Shown here: positions 54,378 through 64,000 of the stretch, one piece after another
How positions within the stretch are numbered: position 1 is the first letter of the stretch
How the letters are laid out: every line of letters begins with the position of its first letter
Source: Parapristionchus giblindavisi
Lineage: Eukaryota > Nematoda > Chromadorea > Rhabditida > Diplogasteridae
Assembly (NCBI GenBank): GCA_943737045.1
Contig: CALSFV010000246.1
Location: 558,001-622,000, forward strand
DNA length: 64,000 nt
Direction: 5' to 3'
Made by a program: the position numbers and the translations under genes
The notes under the pieces: generated by a model
Told to the model about the DNA's origin: nothing
Seen by the model: only the letters and a program-made list of their open reading frames with translations
Databases searched by the model: none

Positions 54378-56201
54378 ATGATCACGTATACAAGTATAAT
54401 CATGCATGATTCGGCTAAGAGAGTGTTGAGGGAAATGATTTCTGGCGAAGTTCGTGATCTGTACACGTTATTACCTGGAAAGTATAGGAACCGAAGTGTG
54501 GAAGAGTGTCTGGATTGGTTGATTGATAGATGTAATGGAGGAAGTGAGCTTGAGTCAGAGAGCTTTGCGCGATTACAAGAGCTCACAGTGAACGGACGAG
54601 AGTTAAAGGAGGTTTATTCTGAGTTGGAGTTTCACACGGAGAGGTTATATGGAGATGATACTGCTGGCATGGATGAAGAGAGATGTAAGGTATTCCTCCG
54701 AATACATGAGAATGACGAGGAATATGGAAGATTGTGCAGGCTATATCTTAAACGTGCAACATATGCGGAATTGAAGCATGATTTGTTGATATATGGTCGT
54801 AGGAGTATAAGAGAGAGATTGAGAGGGGAAACTACAGGATCGTTCAATGTTACTCGTAGTGAAGTGAGGACTATCGATTGTGCATACGATATGAGTATAA
54901 AAGAGGTACAAAGTATGGATAAAGGATGTGTAAGGATTGAGGAGACCCATGCTGGAGAAGAAGCTCATGATGAAGCTCAAGACGCTCTATGTGGAATAAA
55001 TGGAGGATTACAGGCGCAAATGTGTTTCGATAATGGTGAAGAAGTAAATGCGGCTAAGGATACGGCTAAGGAGGTCGTAAGAGAAGCCGTTGAGGATAAT
55101 TTGGCCACGGATAGTACTGATACTCAGGGAGATCTTGTGAAGACCGTGGGAGCCACAGTTTTGGAAGTGTATTCAGGAGTTAATAAGAGGAGTAATGAAG
55201 AAGTTGTTGACACGGAATGGGAGAAGCCGTGTATTATATCGAAACAAAGTGCCTTGGAGTCTATAGATATGGAGATGAGCGTCAAAGATGAGGTCATTAT
55301 TGGAAGTAATGGGAATCGTATAAGTGAAGTTGGAGCGAGTTTATCTAAGGGAGAAGATGTACATGCACATATTGTTGAACAAGGGAATATTATTGAACAG
55401 GAGAGCATTATTAAAGAGAAGGATGTTATTATTAAAGAAGAGTATATTGTCAAGCAAGAGGTTACTGTTAATGAGAAGGATATTTTTAAAGAAGATGATA
55501 TTAAAGAAGATAAGGATATTGAAGGAAAGGATATTGTTAAAGAGGAGTATATTGCTAAAGAGGAAGATGATATTGAAGAGAATGTTATTAAAGAAGAGTA
55601 TGTTATCGATCAAGATGATTTGGAGAAGAAGGTTGCTATTGAAGATATGAATGTTGAGGAAAAGGATATTGTTGAGAAGAAGGATGTTGTGAAGGAGGAT
55701 ATTGTTGAAGATAAGGTCAAGAAGGATAAGAAGTTCACGAGAGTTGCTGATAGTGTAGCTACAGTGAATGGATTGAATAGTGTTATTGGAGATGGAAAGA
55801 ATGTTAGTAAGGAGGAGATCGTAAAGGAAAATTTGGATGGACTTGTTAGTGGAGATAAGAAGAATGTTGGTGAGAAGGAGATCGTGAAGGAGAATGTTGA
55901 AGGTAGAGTGTCAATGAAGATGGATTCAGGAGCTGTGTCGAGTGAGAATGTGCCGGATCATGATGTGAAGGTGGAACAACTGGATCGAAGGAAAGTGGTC
56001 CCGAGAGAACCGGATAAGGAGTTATCGTCGGTCTTGTCAGGAGGGGAGTCAACTACCGTACTCTCATCTACATCTCAATCACCTACAGTCGTATCGTCGT
56101 CGCTCATCATCTCGTTATGCGCAAGGCATGCTCATTCGTCAACATTCGTTGCTGCTGAAGAGTTCGAGTCCTATCGAGATCCCCAACGTCGTCGAGATTG
56201 A
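54378..56201 (+). CDS. 607-aa ORF: gag-like N-terminus, Glu/Lys-rich repeat C-terminus
   Basis: A single uninterrupted frame starts with ATG at 54378, just inside the left arm of the foldback. Residues about 8-150 are predicted helical with a pattern like retroelement gag/capsid: RVLREMISGEVRDLYTLLPG, SVEECLDWLIDRCN, ESFARLQELTVNG, CKVFLRIHENDEEYGRLC and LKRATYAELKHDLLIYGRRS. Residues about 320-450 are an imperfect repeat of the kind KEEDIVKEKDI (Ile/Val-Lys-Glu). The tail is Ser/Thr-rich and ends SYRDPQRRRD. No CCHC knuckle, protease, reverse transcriptase or integrase follows. The gag link is a judgement from pattern only; a structural or scaffold protein unrelated to gag is possible. A 7-bp-stem hairpin covers the stop codon. 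Confidence 0.55.
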   Translation: MITYTSIIMHDSAKRVLREMISGEVRDLYTLLPGKYRNRSVEECLDWLIDRCNGGSELESESFARLQELTVNGRELKEVYSELEFHTERLYGDDTAGMDEERCKVFLRIHENDEEYGRLCRLYLKRATYAELKHDLLIYGRRSIRERLRGETTGSFNVTRSEVRTIDCAYDMSIKEVQSMDKGCVRIEETHAGEEAHDEAQDALCGINGGLQAQMCFDNGEEVNAAKDTAKEVVREAVEDNLATDSTDTQGDLVKTVGATVLEVYSGVNKRSNEEVVDTEWEKPCIISKQSALESIDMEMSVKDEVIIGSNGNRISEVGASLSKGEDVHAHIVEQGNIIEQESIIKEKDVIIKEEYIVKQEVTVNEKDIFKEDDIKEDKDIEGKDIVKEEYIAKEEDDIEENVIKEEYVIDQDDLEKKVAIEDMNVEEKDIVEKKDVVKEDIVEDKVKKDKKFTRVADSVATVNGLNSVIGDGKNVSKEEIVKENLDGLVSGDKKNVGEKEIVKENVEGRVSMKMDSGAVSSENVPDHDVKVEQLDRRKVVPREPDKELSSVLSGGESTTVLSSTSQSPTVVSSSLIISLCARHAHSSTFVAAEEFESYRDPQRRRD

Positions 56202-56217
56202 ATGCGAGGACGCATTC
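56199..56217. other. Hairpin over the stop codon of the 607-aa ORF
   Basis: GAATGCG pairs with CGCATTC around an AGGA loop, starting at the stop codon's last two bases. It is followed by TGTGAGGG, similar to the TTGTGAGGG of the hairpins further on. Confidence 0.5.
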
Positions 56218-56682
56218 TGTGAGGGAAGCGGCATGTATAGAGGGTGGTCATTCGTCGTTAATAATTATTAATTATCATATTCATTCCCTAATTTCTCATT
56301 ATATAATCATTTCTTGATTCCTTAATTTATCAGTACGGCAGTAGCCACATCGTTTCGACTTACTATCGTTAGCGTTTAACCGTCATTTGAATATATCGGA
56401 CCACTTTACTAATTCTCATCATTTTCGTTAGTCTGGCAAGTGGGCCCCGGCTGGTTGTTTGGTTCGTTGATTCTTTGCTCGTCAATTTTAGTTTTGTCGT
56501 TATTTCGTGTTTATTGTTAAAGTTGTAGATAAACCTTATTCGTTTATCCAAATCATCTTTCTTGTTGTCCGCATCACAGGGAGGTACAAAACCTCATTTG
56601 GTTCTTTGATTATTCCGATCTTTCTGTCTGTCTCTCCGTCCTATTTGTCATTGTGCCCGTCGTCAATTGATAGTCTACTTCT

Positions 56683-56831
56683 GACACACTTTGTGAGTGT
56701 CCTCTTCTTCTTCTTCTGCTACACGCATGCCCACTTTGTGAGGGCAGCGCTCGAATCTTTGTGATCATAAGCACACTTTGTGAGTGCAATTCGTCTCTTT
56801 GTGGTGACCGTAAGTCCACTTTGTGAGGACT
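56683..56831. repeat. Four short hairpins with constant loop ACTTTGTGA and covarying stems
   Basis: Hairpins at 56683-56701 (GACAC/GTGTC), 56728-56746 (TGCCC/GGGCA), 56771-56787 (GCAC/GTGC) and 56813-56831 (AGTCC/GGACT) all enclose exactly ACTTTGTGA. The stems differ in sequence but each is fully complementary, while the loop is invariant. Spacing start to start is 45, 43 and 42 bp. The sequence between them is not conserved. Confidence 0.85.
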
Positions 56832-56881
56832 ACGTCAAACTATCAAGTGCGCACTCTAGTAGAGTAGGATCTGCAGGCGCG

Positions 56882-57250
56882 TTACTTGTGCATAATCAGT
56901 GAGATTATTTTTGAAATGCCCCAAATGTTATTGAATAGTCGATTACAATACGGCAATGTTATGGCAACAGGTTTGTGGCAAAATTATAAAATTATGTTAT
57001 TATCATCATCTTTTATTCTGATCATATTTATTTTTCATGTATGATACATGTACCAAAATTATATGATCACTAGGGTGGTGGGAACGAATCACGGATGATT
57101 TCCCCCCTGGCCCTTTTATCTCGGTTGTCCGAAGAGAGACTCTATACAGCCTCTCTCTCGCACAGGAGAGTTATCAACGGGCCAATGAGTTGGAATGAGA
57201 GTGAGAATTTCGGGCCAATTTCGGGCCGGACCGATTTTCTGGACTCTTAG
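56882..57250. repeat. Interior segment shared with the san-1-intron foldback, then a TIR-like block
   Basis: 56890-57005 matches 9950-10055 (GAAATGCCCCAAATGTTATT, AATACGGCAATGTTATGGCA). GGGTGGTGGGAACGAATCAC at 57073-57092 is the inverted partner of GTGATTCGTTCCCACCACCC at 60207-60226, suggesting that 57.07-60.23 kb is a nested insertion. Confidence 0.65.
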
Positions 57251-59480
57251 TAATCGTACTGATATGATTAAAATATCATTGGATTTAGGTTTTCGAGATC
57301 TTTTAGGCTATAGTAGAAACAAGTTAATTATGAATTTTTGAAATTTCGTTTTTTTTCATAGTGAAATGACTAATTCGTGCGGAAAGGCTAGTGTAAGTTG
57401 AAAATTCATTTATTATTATTCGCATTATTATTATTATGACATCGGGAATACCAATTAAAAAGTTGGAAAAGCGATAAAACGGACCAATAGAATCAAACAT
57501 CGGATGTTTAATTTTTTATTAGGTTGTAGCACAAGTTCCTTTGAATTTTGAGGCGCACATTCAAGTTAAATGTGGAGTCCCACGAATATTTTGGTGAACA
57601 AACTGTGAAGACAGAAAGATAGCGAAAGTTATTCTGCATAACATACATATATTATTTTGTGCAAATTCAGTTTATTAATCGCTAGAATCATGAATGAAAG
57701 AATCATGTTTAATTGTGTAGGCAAAGGCGCGAAATTTTGAAAATAGGAGAGTTCGGCAATATGTTTCGAACCCGCGATATTAATAAAAACTAGAGAGCGC
57801 TTTTACCAGTAAGGGATAGATGAATGGCCATGCTAATTTCTTGCATATCACTTTTCTCTTTCATAGCCGATATGTTACGCAGTTGTATAGACATTCTAGG
57901 GCCTCCATCTTTAAATTATCTTTGTTTATCGACGACACTGAGGATGGATATATTTGCTGTTGTAGTCAATGGTTCCCTGTTATATTCTGGCCACACCGTG
58001 GCACACTACTTTTGGTAGGACGTATTGTGCAAACTGTGATGCCAACCACGTTTCGACATCTTCTTTGTTCTTATAATTTTCATTTAATAAAGTAAGTGGG
58101 AGGCCTGAACTAAGGGCACAATCCGAAAGAGTAAGGACCCGAGAGTAAGGAGGGGCAGAGGAGGTGCCCGATTATATCAGTGACAGGTGTCAAAGGGATA
58201 AGAGGCCGACCATAAAGGACACCGCTAATTTACAATGTTCGCGCATGATACAAGAGTAGCTCATTTACAATCGTATTGACATATTGTTTGATTAGGTAAA
58301 TTTAATTACAGACAGGTAGTGACGAACAATATAACGACTTCCGACGGAAGCGTTGTTGGATGGTTAACACGGAGGAGAAACTACCCTTGCCCTTTATTTT
58401 GGTACAATGATAGTGTGGAGACAAAGAGATTGATATAAATCAATTATATTTGTTATACAATAGTTACAATTAATACGGGGAGGAATGATAAGCGATGGAT
58501 TGTCGTTGACGACGAGAAGCCTCTGGTATTTTGCCACTTAAAGTCTACTTAAACTTTCCCACTTTAAGTAGACTTTAAGTAAACTTAAAGTGAGACGTAA
58601 GTCTACTTAAAGTGGTGTGGTATACTGTAATGCATTTCGTCAAATGTTCTTTCACTTAAAGTTTACTTAAAGTCTACTTAAAGTGGGAAAGTTTAAGTAG
58701 ACTTTAAGTGGCAAAATACCAGAGAGGAGGCGAGAGTGCCTGTAGATGTTGTACGAAGAGAAGGAGAAGAGAAGGCTTGAATGCCGATGGGATGAAGTCG
58801 TAATGACGACAGAAGAGATTTGAGGCCGTGATACGGCAGATAGAATTGAAGCCGTGACACGGCAGATGAGATTTGAATTGGTTGGTAATACACAACCAAT
58901 GAATGAATGAATGAATGAAAGGCCTGATGCCTGGGAAAGAAGACGGCTGATAGCCGGAGTTGACAATTCAAAAGGAAGTGAACTGAACTGAAGTTATGAT
59001 GCTGTGATGGCTATTTATACGCGCCAACTCAATTAGCATATGAATATGCTAATTCAACAGTGTCTGGTGTCAGTAAGTCTGTTGTTGGGTTCATCTATTA
59101 TAATATGCAAATTAGGATATGAGGTTTGATATTTGAAAGTAGTGACAAGTCACTACAAACAATAACAATGTACCAAATATTTCAGTATAACGAAAATCTT
59201 GAAATTTGAAAAAAAATAGAAAATCACATATTGTATACAAACGACCCTTCTTTCGATAGCCCATGAAGTGCTCGTTTGAATTATGCACTTCTTTCCTCAT
59301 ATAGTTCACGGACACTCGAAAAAATCCTTCCAAAACATGGAAAAAATGGTACATTTTAGCCCTAATTCCGCCTATTAATCTGCTTTCAGTTTTTCAATCC
59401 GACTATTACCAGCTGAGAAAATCGCCCCGGCCCGAAATCTGTCCGAAAAATTCCGATTCGTCCGAGGGTGAGAGGTCATA
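57250..59480. other. Non-coding repeat DNA inside the nested block
   Basis: No protein gene is supported. At about 57748-57825 the minus strand looks tRNA-like (TTACTGGTAAAAGCG ... GCGGGTTCGAAAC) without a complete cloverleaf. 58080-58230 is more G-rich and purine-rich than its surroundings. A MITE lies at 58521-58724. Confidence 0.45.
58521..58724. repeat. 204-bp MITE built of ACTTAAAGT units
   Basis: The left end CTCTGGTATTTTGCCACTTA and the complementary right end enclose arms of about 70 bp made of alternating CACTTAAAGTCTACTTAAA and complements, so each arm is itself partly self-complementary. The loop holds TATACTGTAATGCATTTCGT. Confidence 0.8.
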
Positions 59481-59481
59481 A

Positions 59482-60137
59482 ATGCCGGGGGGCGATCGAT
59501 TTGCCAACGATCGTTTTCACAACGGATCATAAATCGGTTGGGGGGTGGCGTATAGCAACCAAAGTTGCATTGTTGTCATTAGTGGGAGTATACGGTATTG
59601 TGCTACCGTAACCGTCAGGAATCGCGAACTGACTTTTTTTCAGTCGACCCATGACCCGGGGTTCATGGTTGAAAATGGCCGAAGTCGAAAAATTCATGAT
59701 ACTCCGAGACCAAATACAAGTTATATCAATAGCGAGCCAACTTTTATCTTTCTGGATACCGTAACCCGTACTACCGTAATCAAACAGGGATTAGCCGTGA
59801 ATTTCGCTATAATATTGTAGGGTACGGTAGCTAGATTACGGTAGTTCGGGTTACGGTATCCATAAAGAGAAAAGTTGGCTCACTATTGATATAATGGCAA
59901 CTAGTCTTTGATCGCGGGCCATCATGAATTTTTCGACTTCGGCCATTTTCAACCATGAACCCCGGGTCATGGGTCGACTGAAAAAAGTCAGTTCGCGATT
60001 CCTGACGGTTACGGTAGCACAATACCGTATACTCCCACTAATAACAACGATGCAACTTTGGTTGCTATATGCCACCCCCAACCGATTTATGATCCGTTGT
60101 GAAAACGATCGTTGGCAAATCGATCGCCCCCCTAAAT
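59482..60137. mobile_element. 656-bp palindrome
   Basis: The arms from AAATGCCGGGGGGCGATCGA at 59482 meet near 59815 and are mirrored to 60137. Shared blocks: CAACGATCGTTTTCACAACG, GGAATCGCGAACTGA, TCGACCCATGACCCGGGGTT and GGATACCGTAACCCG. The arms are over 90% alike. A single-arm relative is at 12605-12830. Confidence 0.85.
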
Positions 60138-60243
60138 GCCACTGGGAACGGTTGTCCGCTATGAGTCGTTGTATGGCCGGCCTCTCTCCCCTATACGATT
60201 CGCCCGTGATTCGTTCCCACCACCCTAATGATCACTATGCTAG

Positions 60244-60442
60244 TAATCGTTACATTTGCCTGACGCGCCTACGCCGGGTTACGGCAGCCAACCAATATTG
60301 ATCGATGGTTACGGTAACCTCCTACCGTACCCCTGATGACATTCAGGGTTTTCCCCTTGGGACCCAACACACTCCAAAATTGACGTCGACGTTTTTTTAC
60401 GTGACGACGTAGGCGCGTCAGGCAAATGTAACGATGCATAAA
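60244..60442. mobile_element. About 190-bp MITE related to the one in TTC5
   Basis: TCGTTACATTTGCCTGACGC and GCGTCAGGCAAATGTAACGA form the ends, with GCGCCTACG/CGTAGGCGC next. The GTTACATTTGCCT end is shared with 22327-22435. The interior resembles the small repeat at 10914-11035. Confidence 0.75.
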
Positions 60443-60890
60443 TGATAAAATTCAACAGCTACATAACTGTGAAAAAGATTTTAATTTTTTCTTATCAAAA
60501 TTACAAGTCCGAAACGTTTAAAAATCAGCAAAAGAAAAAAGAATTTCCTTTTATAAGTAATTTGAAGCTTGCTATCTCCGTTTTCGTTCAGCCGAATACC
60601 AGACTCATAAGTTTCGCGGTCGCTGTTCTTTTTTAAAAACTGATATTGCTTGCTGTTTTGTTCGCGTTGAAGTTCTATATTGAAAAATACCTTTTTTTGT
60701 GTTTTGTGTACACAAAAAATTTTGTAAAAAAATATTTGTGTCAAAAAAACGTTTTGTGTCCCATCCCTGATTCGAACCACCCTCATAGTGTTCAAGAGGA
60801 GAACACAACACACTACCACTATACCACGCCGTGTGCACTGATCTTTCAAGAGCCCTATCAGGGGAGTCTTATTTCATCGCCTACACAGCA

Positions 60891-63800
60891 CACAGCGTTT
60901 CTATAACACAGTGAGAGCGCGCATCGAAATTTTGGCAAAACGCCAAAAAAATTACGGTATGACTGCACCGTGGTGTACTCTCGTCGTCTGTGTCTCTCAC
61001 TTTTGCGTGCTCTCTCTTTTTCGCTCTACCTTTTCTCTGTTACACCATGAGCGCTCTCGAAACGCTGTGCAGCATGTAAACAGCGCGTTCGAATGTACAA
61101 AAAATAATTATTTATATAAAATCGGAAAGTGCATGCCAGGTAATGATTTTTTGATTCCGACCTTATAGATAGCTATCGAGAAAAAATACTCTCGTCCATA
61201 GGTCTAAAAATATTGCTTACACTTCCCTTGTCAGAGCTAGTGGTGGCGCAGTGGCCGATCGAGCCCAAATCGTGCACAGTTGTAGTATGGGGTGGCATGA
61301 GCTCACAGACGGAGTTTGGATTTGTCATATCTGCTCCTTCGCTAAATAACGTAAATTCGATATAATGGCTTCAAAATTTCAAAGTTTACGGATTCGCTCG
61401 ATATGTGTATGCGACGGTGGGCAATAATAAGCAGGGAAATTCCACCAAGTGTCATCCCGATCCAAAACAACGAGACCCAGAAAATTTTTTTTTTAAAACT
61501 CATAAAAAAATTTGTTTTTTTCTCTACAATTGCCTATCGGTGAGGGTCTTTTTTTATTTCTTCAATTTAACGAGTATTAATTAGTGTAACTACTATATGA
61601 AAATTAACTAAAACAAATTGGGAAAAAGTTGCCTTATTCCCGAAAAACCACTACTAATTCGCCTTTTTATCGCAAACTGAAATTAATTATCGTGCGCCCT
61701 ATTGTAATCCAAATGCGGAAATTCAAAATTCGGAATCATTGTTTTCTTTTATCATTTGCTTGTTGTATGAATAAGGTGTAATATGACACAATTTTACGAC
61801 AAAAGATATGAATTTTGAAAAAAATTGAAAAAAATCCAAATGAGGAAATTCAAAATTCGTCAATCAATGATTGATGAATTTTAAATTTCCGCATTTGGAT
61901 TACGGTAGGGCGCACGATAATTCCTTTCAATTCGCGATAAAAAGGCGAATTAGTCGTGGTTTTTCGGAAATAACTTTTTCCCAATTTGTTTTAGTTCATT
62001 TTCATATAGTGGTTACACCAATGAATACTCGTCAAATTGAGGAAATAAAAAAAGACCCTCACCGATAAGCAATTGTAGGGAAAATAAAACAATTTTTTTT
62101 AATGTTTTTTAAAAAATTTTTCTGGGTCTCACAGTTTTGGATCGGGATGACACGTGGTGGTATTTACCTGCTTATTATTGCCCATCGTCGTATACACATA
62201 TCTAACGAACCAGTAAATTTGATGTCCTTTTATCGAACTTACGTTATTTAGGGAAGGAGCAGACATGATGAACCTAAACTCTGACTGTGATCTGATACCA
62301 CCCCACACTATAACTGCACAGCGTTTCTATAACACAGTGAGAGCGCGCATCGAAATTTTGGCAAAACGCCAAAAAAATTACGGTATGACTGCACCGTGGT
62401 GTACTCTCGTCGTCTGTGTCTCTCACTTTTGCGTGCTCTCTCTTTTTCGCTCTACCTTTTCTCTGTTACACCATGAGCGCTCTCGAAACGCTGTGCAGCA
62501 TGTAAACAGCGCGTTCGAATGTACAAAAAATAATTATTTATATAAAATCGGAAAGTGCATGCCAGGTAATGATTTTTTGATTCCGACCTTATAGATAGCT
62601 ATCGAGAAAAAATACTCTCGTCCATAGGTCTAAAAATATTGCTTACACTTCCCTTGTCAGAGCTAGTGGTGGCGCAGTGGCCGATCGAGCCCAAATCGTG
62701 CACAGTTGTAGTATGGGGTGGCATGAGCTCACAGACGGAGTTTGGATTTGTCATATCTGCTCCTTCGCTAAATAACGTAAATTCGATATAATGGCTTCAA
62801 AATTTCAAAGTTTACGGATTCGCTCGATATGTGTATGCGACGGTGGGCAATAATAAGCAGGGAAATTCCACCAAGTGTCATCCCGATCCAAAACAACGAG
62901 ACCCAGAAAATTTTTTTTTTAAAACTCATAAAAAAATTTGTTTTTTTCTCTACAATTGCCTATCGGTGAGGGTCTTTTTTTATTTCTTCAATTTAACGAG
63001 TATTAATTAGTGTAACTACTATATGAAAATTAACTAAAACAAATTGGGAAAAAGTTGCCTTATTCCCGAAAAACCACTACTAATTCGCCTTTTTATCGCA
63101 AACTGAAATTAATTATCGTGCGCCCTATTGTAATCCAAATGCGGAAATTCAAAATTCGGAATCATTGTTTTCTTTTATCATTTGCTTGTTGTATGAATAA
63201 GGTGTAATATGACACAATTTTACGACAAAAGATATGAATTTTGAAAAAAATTGAAAAAAATCCAAATGAGGAAATTCAAAATTCGTCAATCAATGATTGA
63301 TGAATTTTGAATTTCCGCATTTGGATTACGGTAGGGCGCACGATAATTCCTTTCAATTCGCGATAAAAAGGCGAATTAGTCGTGGTTTTTCGGAAATAAC
63401 TTTTTCCCAATTTGTTTTAGTTCATTTTCATATAGTGGTTACACCAATGAATACTCGTCAAATTGAGGAAATAAAAAAAGACCCTCACCGATAAGCAATT
63501 GTAGGGAAAATAAAACAATTTTTTTTAATGTTTTTTAAAAAATTTTTCTGGGTCTCACAGTTTTGGATCGGGATGACACGTGGTGGTATTTACCTGCTTA
63601 TTATTGCCCATCGTCGTATACACATATCTAACGAACCAGTAAATTTGATGTCCTTTTATCGAACTTACGTTATTTAGGGAAGGAGCAGACATGATGAACC
63701 TAAACTCTGACTGTGATCTGATACCACCCCACACTATAACTGCACAGCGTTTCTATAACACAGTGAGAGCGCGCATCGAAATTTTGGCAAAACGCCAAAA

Positions 63801-64000
63801 AAATTACGGTATGACTGCACCGTGGTGTACTCTCGTCGTCTGTGTCTCTCACTTTTGCGTGCTCTCTCTTTTTCGCTCTACCTTTTCTCTGTTACACCAT
63901 GAGCGCTCTCGAAACGCTGTGCAGCATGTAAACAGCGCGTTCGAATGTACAAAAAATAATTATTTATATAAAATCGGAAAGTGCATGCCAGGTAATGATT
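60891..64000. repeat. 1,426-bp tandem repeat, at least 2.2 near-identical copies, running off the window
   Basis: CACAGCGTTTCTATAACACA recurs at 60891, 62317 and 63743, exactly 1,426 bp apart. Copies 1 and 2 differ at very few positions (for example the A/G at 61880 and 63306). Each unit contains a CAGCGTTTC-ended 180-bp inverted-repeat piece, the CAAGGG-family right end with a truncated tRNA-like module, and a 1.05 kb palindrome. No gene is supported in it; short frames here are repeat by-products. Confidence 0.93.
61271..62319. mobile_element. 1.05 kb palindrome inside the 1,426-bp unit (copy 1)
   Basis: Arms begin GTGCACAGTTGTAGTATGGG and are mirrored from CCCACACTATAACTGCAC, meeting near 61830. 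Blocks such as GGAGCAGA, ACGTAA, CGACGGTGGGCAATAATAAG, GCGCCCTATTGTAATCC and AAATGCGGAAATTCAAAATT occur once in each arm in opposite orientation. A second copy follows at 62697-63745. Confidence 0.8.

Larger units (their letters stand above)
54125..61230. mobile_element. 7.1 kb foldback of the CAAGGG family with a gag-like ORF (long form)
   Basis: The ends CAAGGGAAGTGTAAG and their complement match the 1.39 kb san-1-intron element, as do AAAGTGCATGCC, TACATTCGAACGCGCTGTTT, GAAATAAGACTCCCCTGATA and, in the interior, TGAAATGCCCCAAATGTTAT (56914) and ACAGCTACATAA...AAATTACAAGTCCG (60450-60510). Between these shared parts it holds a 608-codon reading frame, a hairpin cluster, and further nested repeats (57.0-60.4 kb). 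The flanks are TGA and TCA within a longer inverted module, so no duplication can be called. A 180-bp CAGCGTTTC insertion splits the right arm (60893-61072). Confidence 0.7.

Noticed and set aside
61871..63494. Repeated MMNF(K/E)FPHLDYG ORFs as a gene family
   Set aside because: They lie in one arm of the palindrome in each 1,426-bp unit; short, and unlike any known family.

Overview
The window is eukaryotic, AT-rich and dense with intron-rich genes. It is almost certainly from a nematode. The evidence is a WAGO-type Argonaute with a degenerate slicer site, a SAN-1-type MAD3 without a kinase domain, a TTBK-like kinase, che-13/IFT57, and acceptor-like TTTCAG sites a few bases before several start codons, as expected for spliced-leader trans-splicing. 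The species cannot be named. Gene models come from reading exons by eye with phase checks; exon ends are good to a few bases where phases close and looser elsewhere.

Layout from left to right: TIMM44 5' part (-, 1-504); a 3.9 kb mobile element carrying a BAR-SH3 (Tuba-like) gene (2090-5988); san-1/MAD3 (+, 7556-11387); a TTBK-like kinase (-, 11560-14072); a 2.26 kb palindrome between divergent promoters (14213-16467); che-13/IFT57 (+, 16650-19547); a secreted fibrinogen-domain protein (-, 19562-20441); TTC5/Strap (+, 20723-22799); a DMSR/FMRFamide-type GPCR (+, 23709-31118); an Argonaute (-, 31435-37126); spt-16/FACT (+, 38093-43032); katanin p80 (-, 43865-46198); an SH2-SOCS-box protein (+, 46640-47384); and the mitochondrial tRNA-modifying GTPase GTPBP3/MnmE (+, 47777-53874, 3' end not in the window). 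From 53.9 kb to the end there are only nested repeats, a 607-codon gag-like ORF and a 1,426-bp tandem array.

The dominant non-genic theme is palindromic (foldback) DNA. Large inverted-repeat elements sit in introns of san-1, the GPCR, the Argonaute and GTPBP3 and between the TTBK and che-13 promoters; small ones sit in TTC5 and spt-16. Several have clear target-site duplications: TA, TTA/TAA, possibly TTAA, an imperfect 8 bp, and a perfect 9 bp. Some carry tRNA-like box A/box B modules inside their arms, some are nested in each other, and three contain protein-coding cargo or transposase relics.

The most unusual observations are: the gene-carrying element with 9-bp direct repeats (Pack-MULE-like); a set of four short hairpins with a constant nonamer loop and covarying stems downstream of the gag-like ORF; a foldback inserted in coding DNA of another element; and a family of CAAGGG-ended foldbacks seen as a 1.4 kb short form and a 7.1 kb cargo-bearing form.
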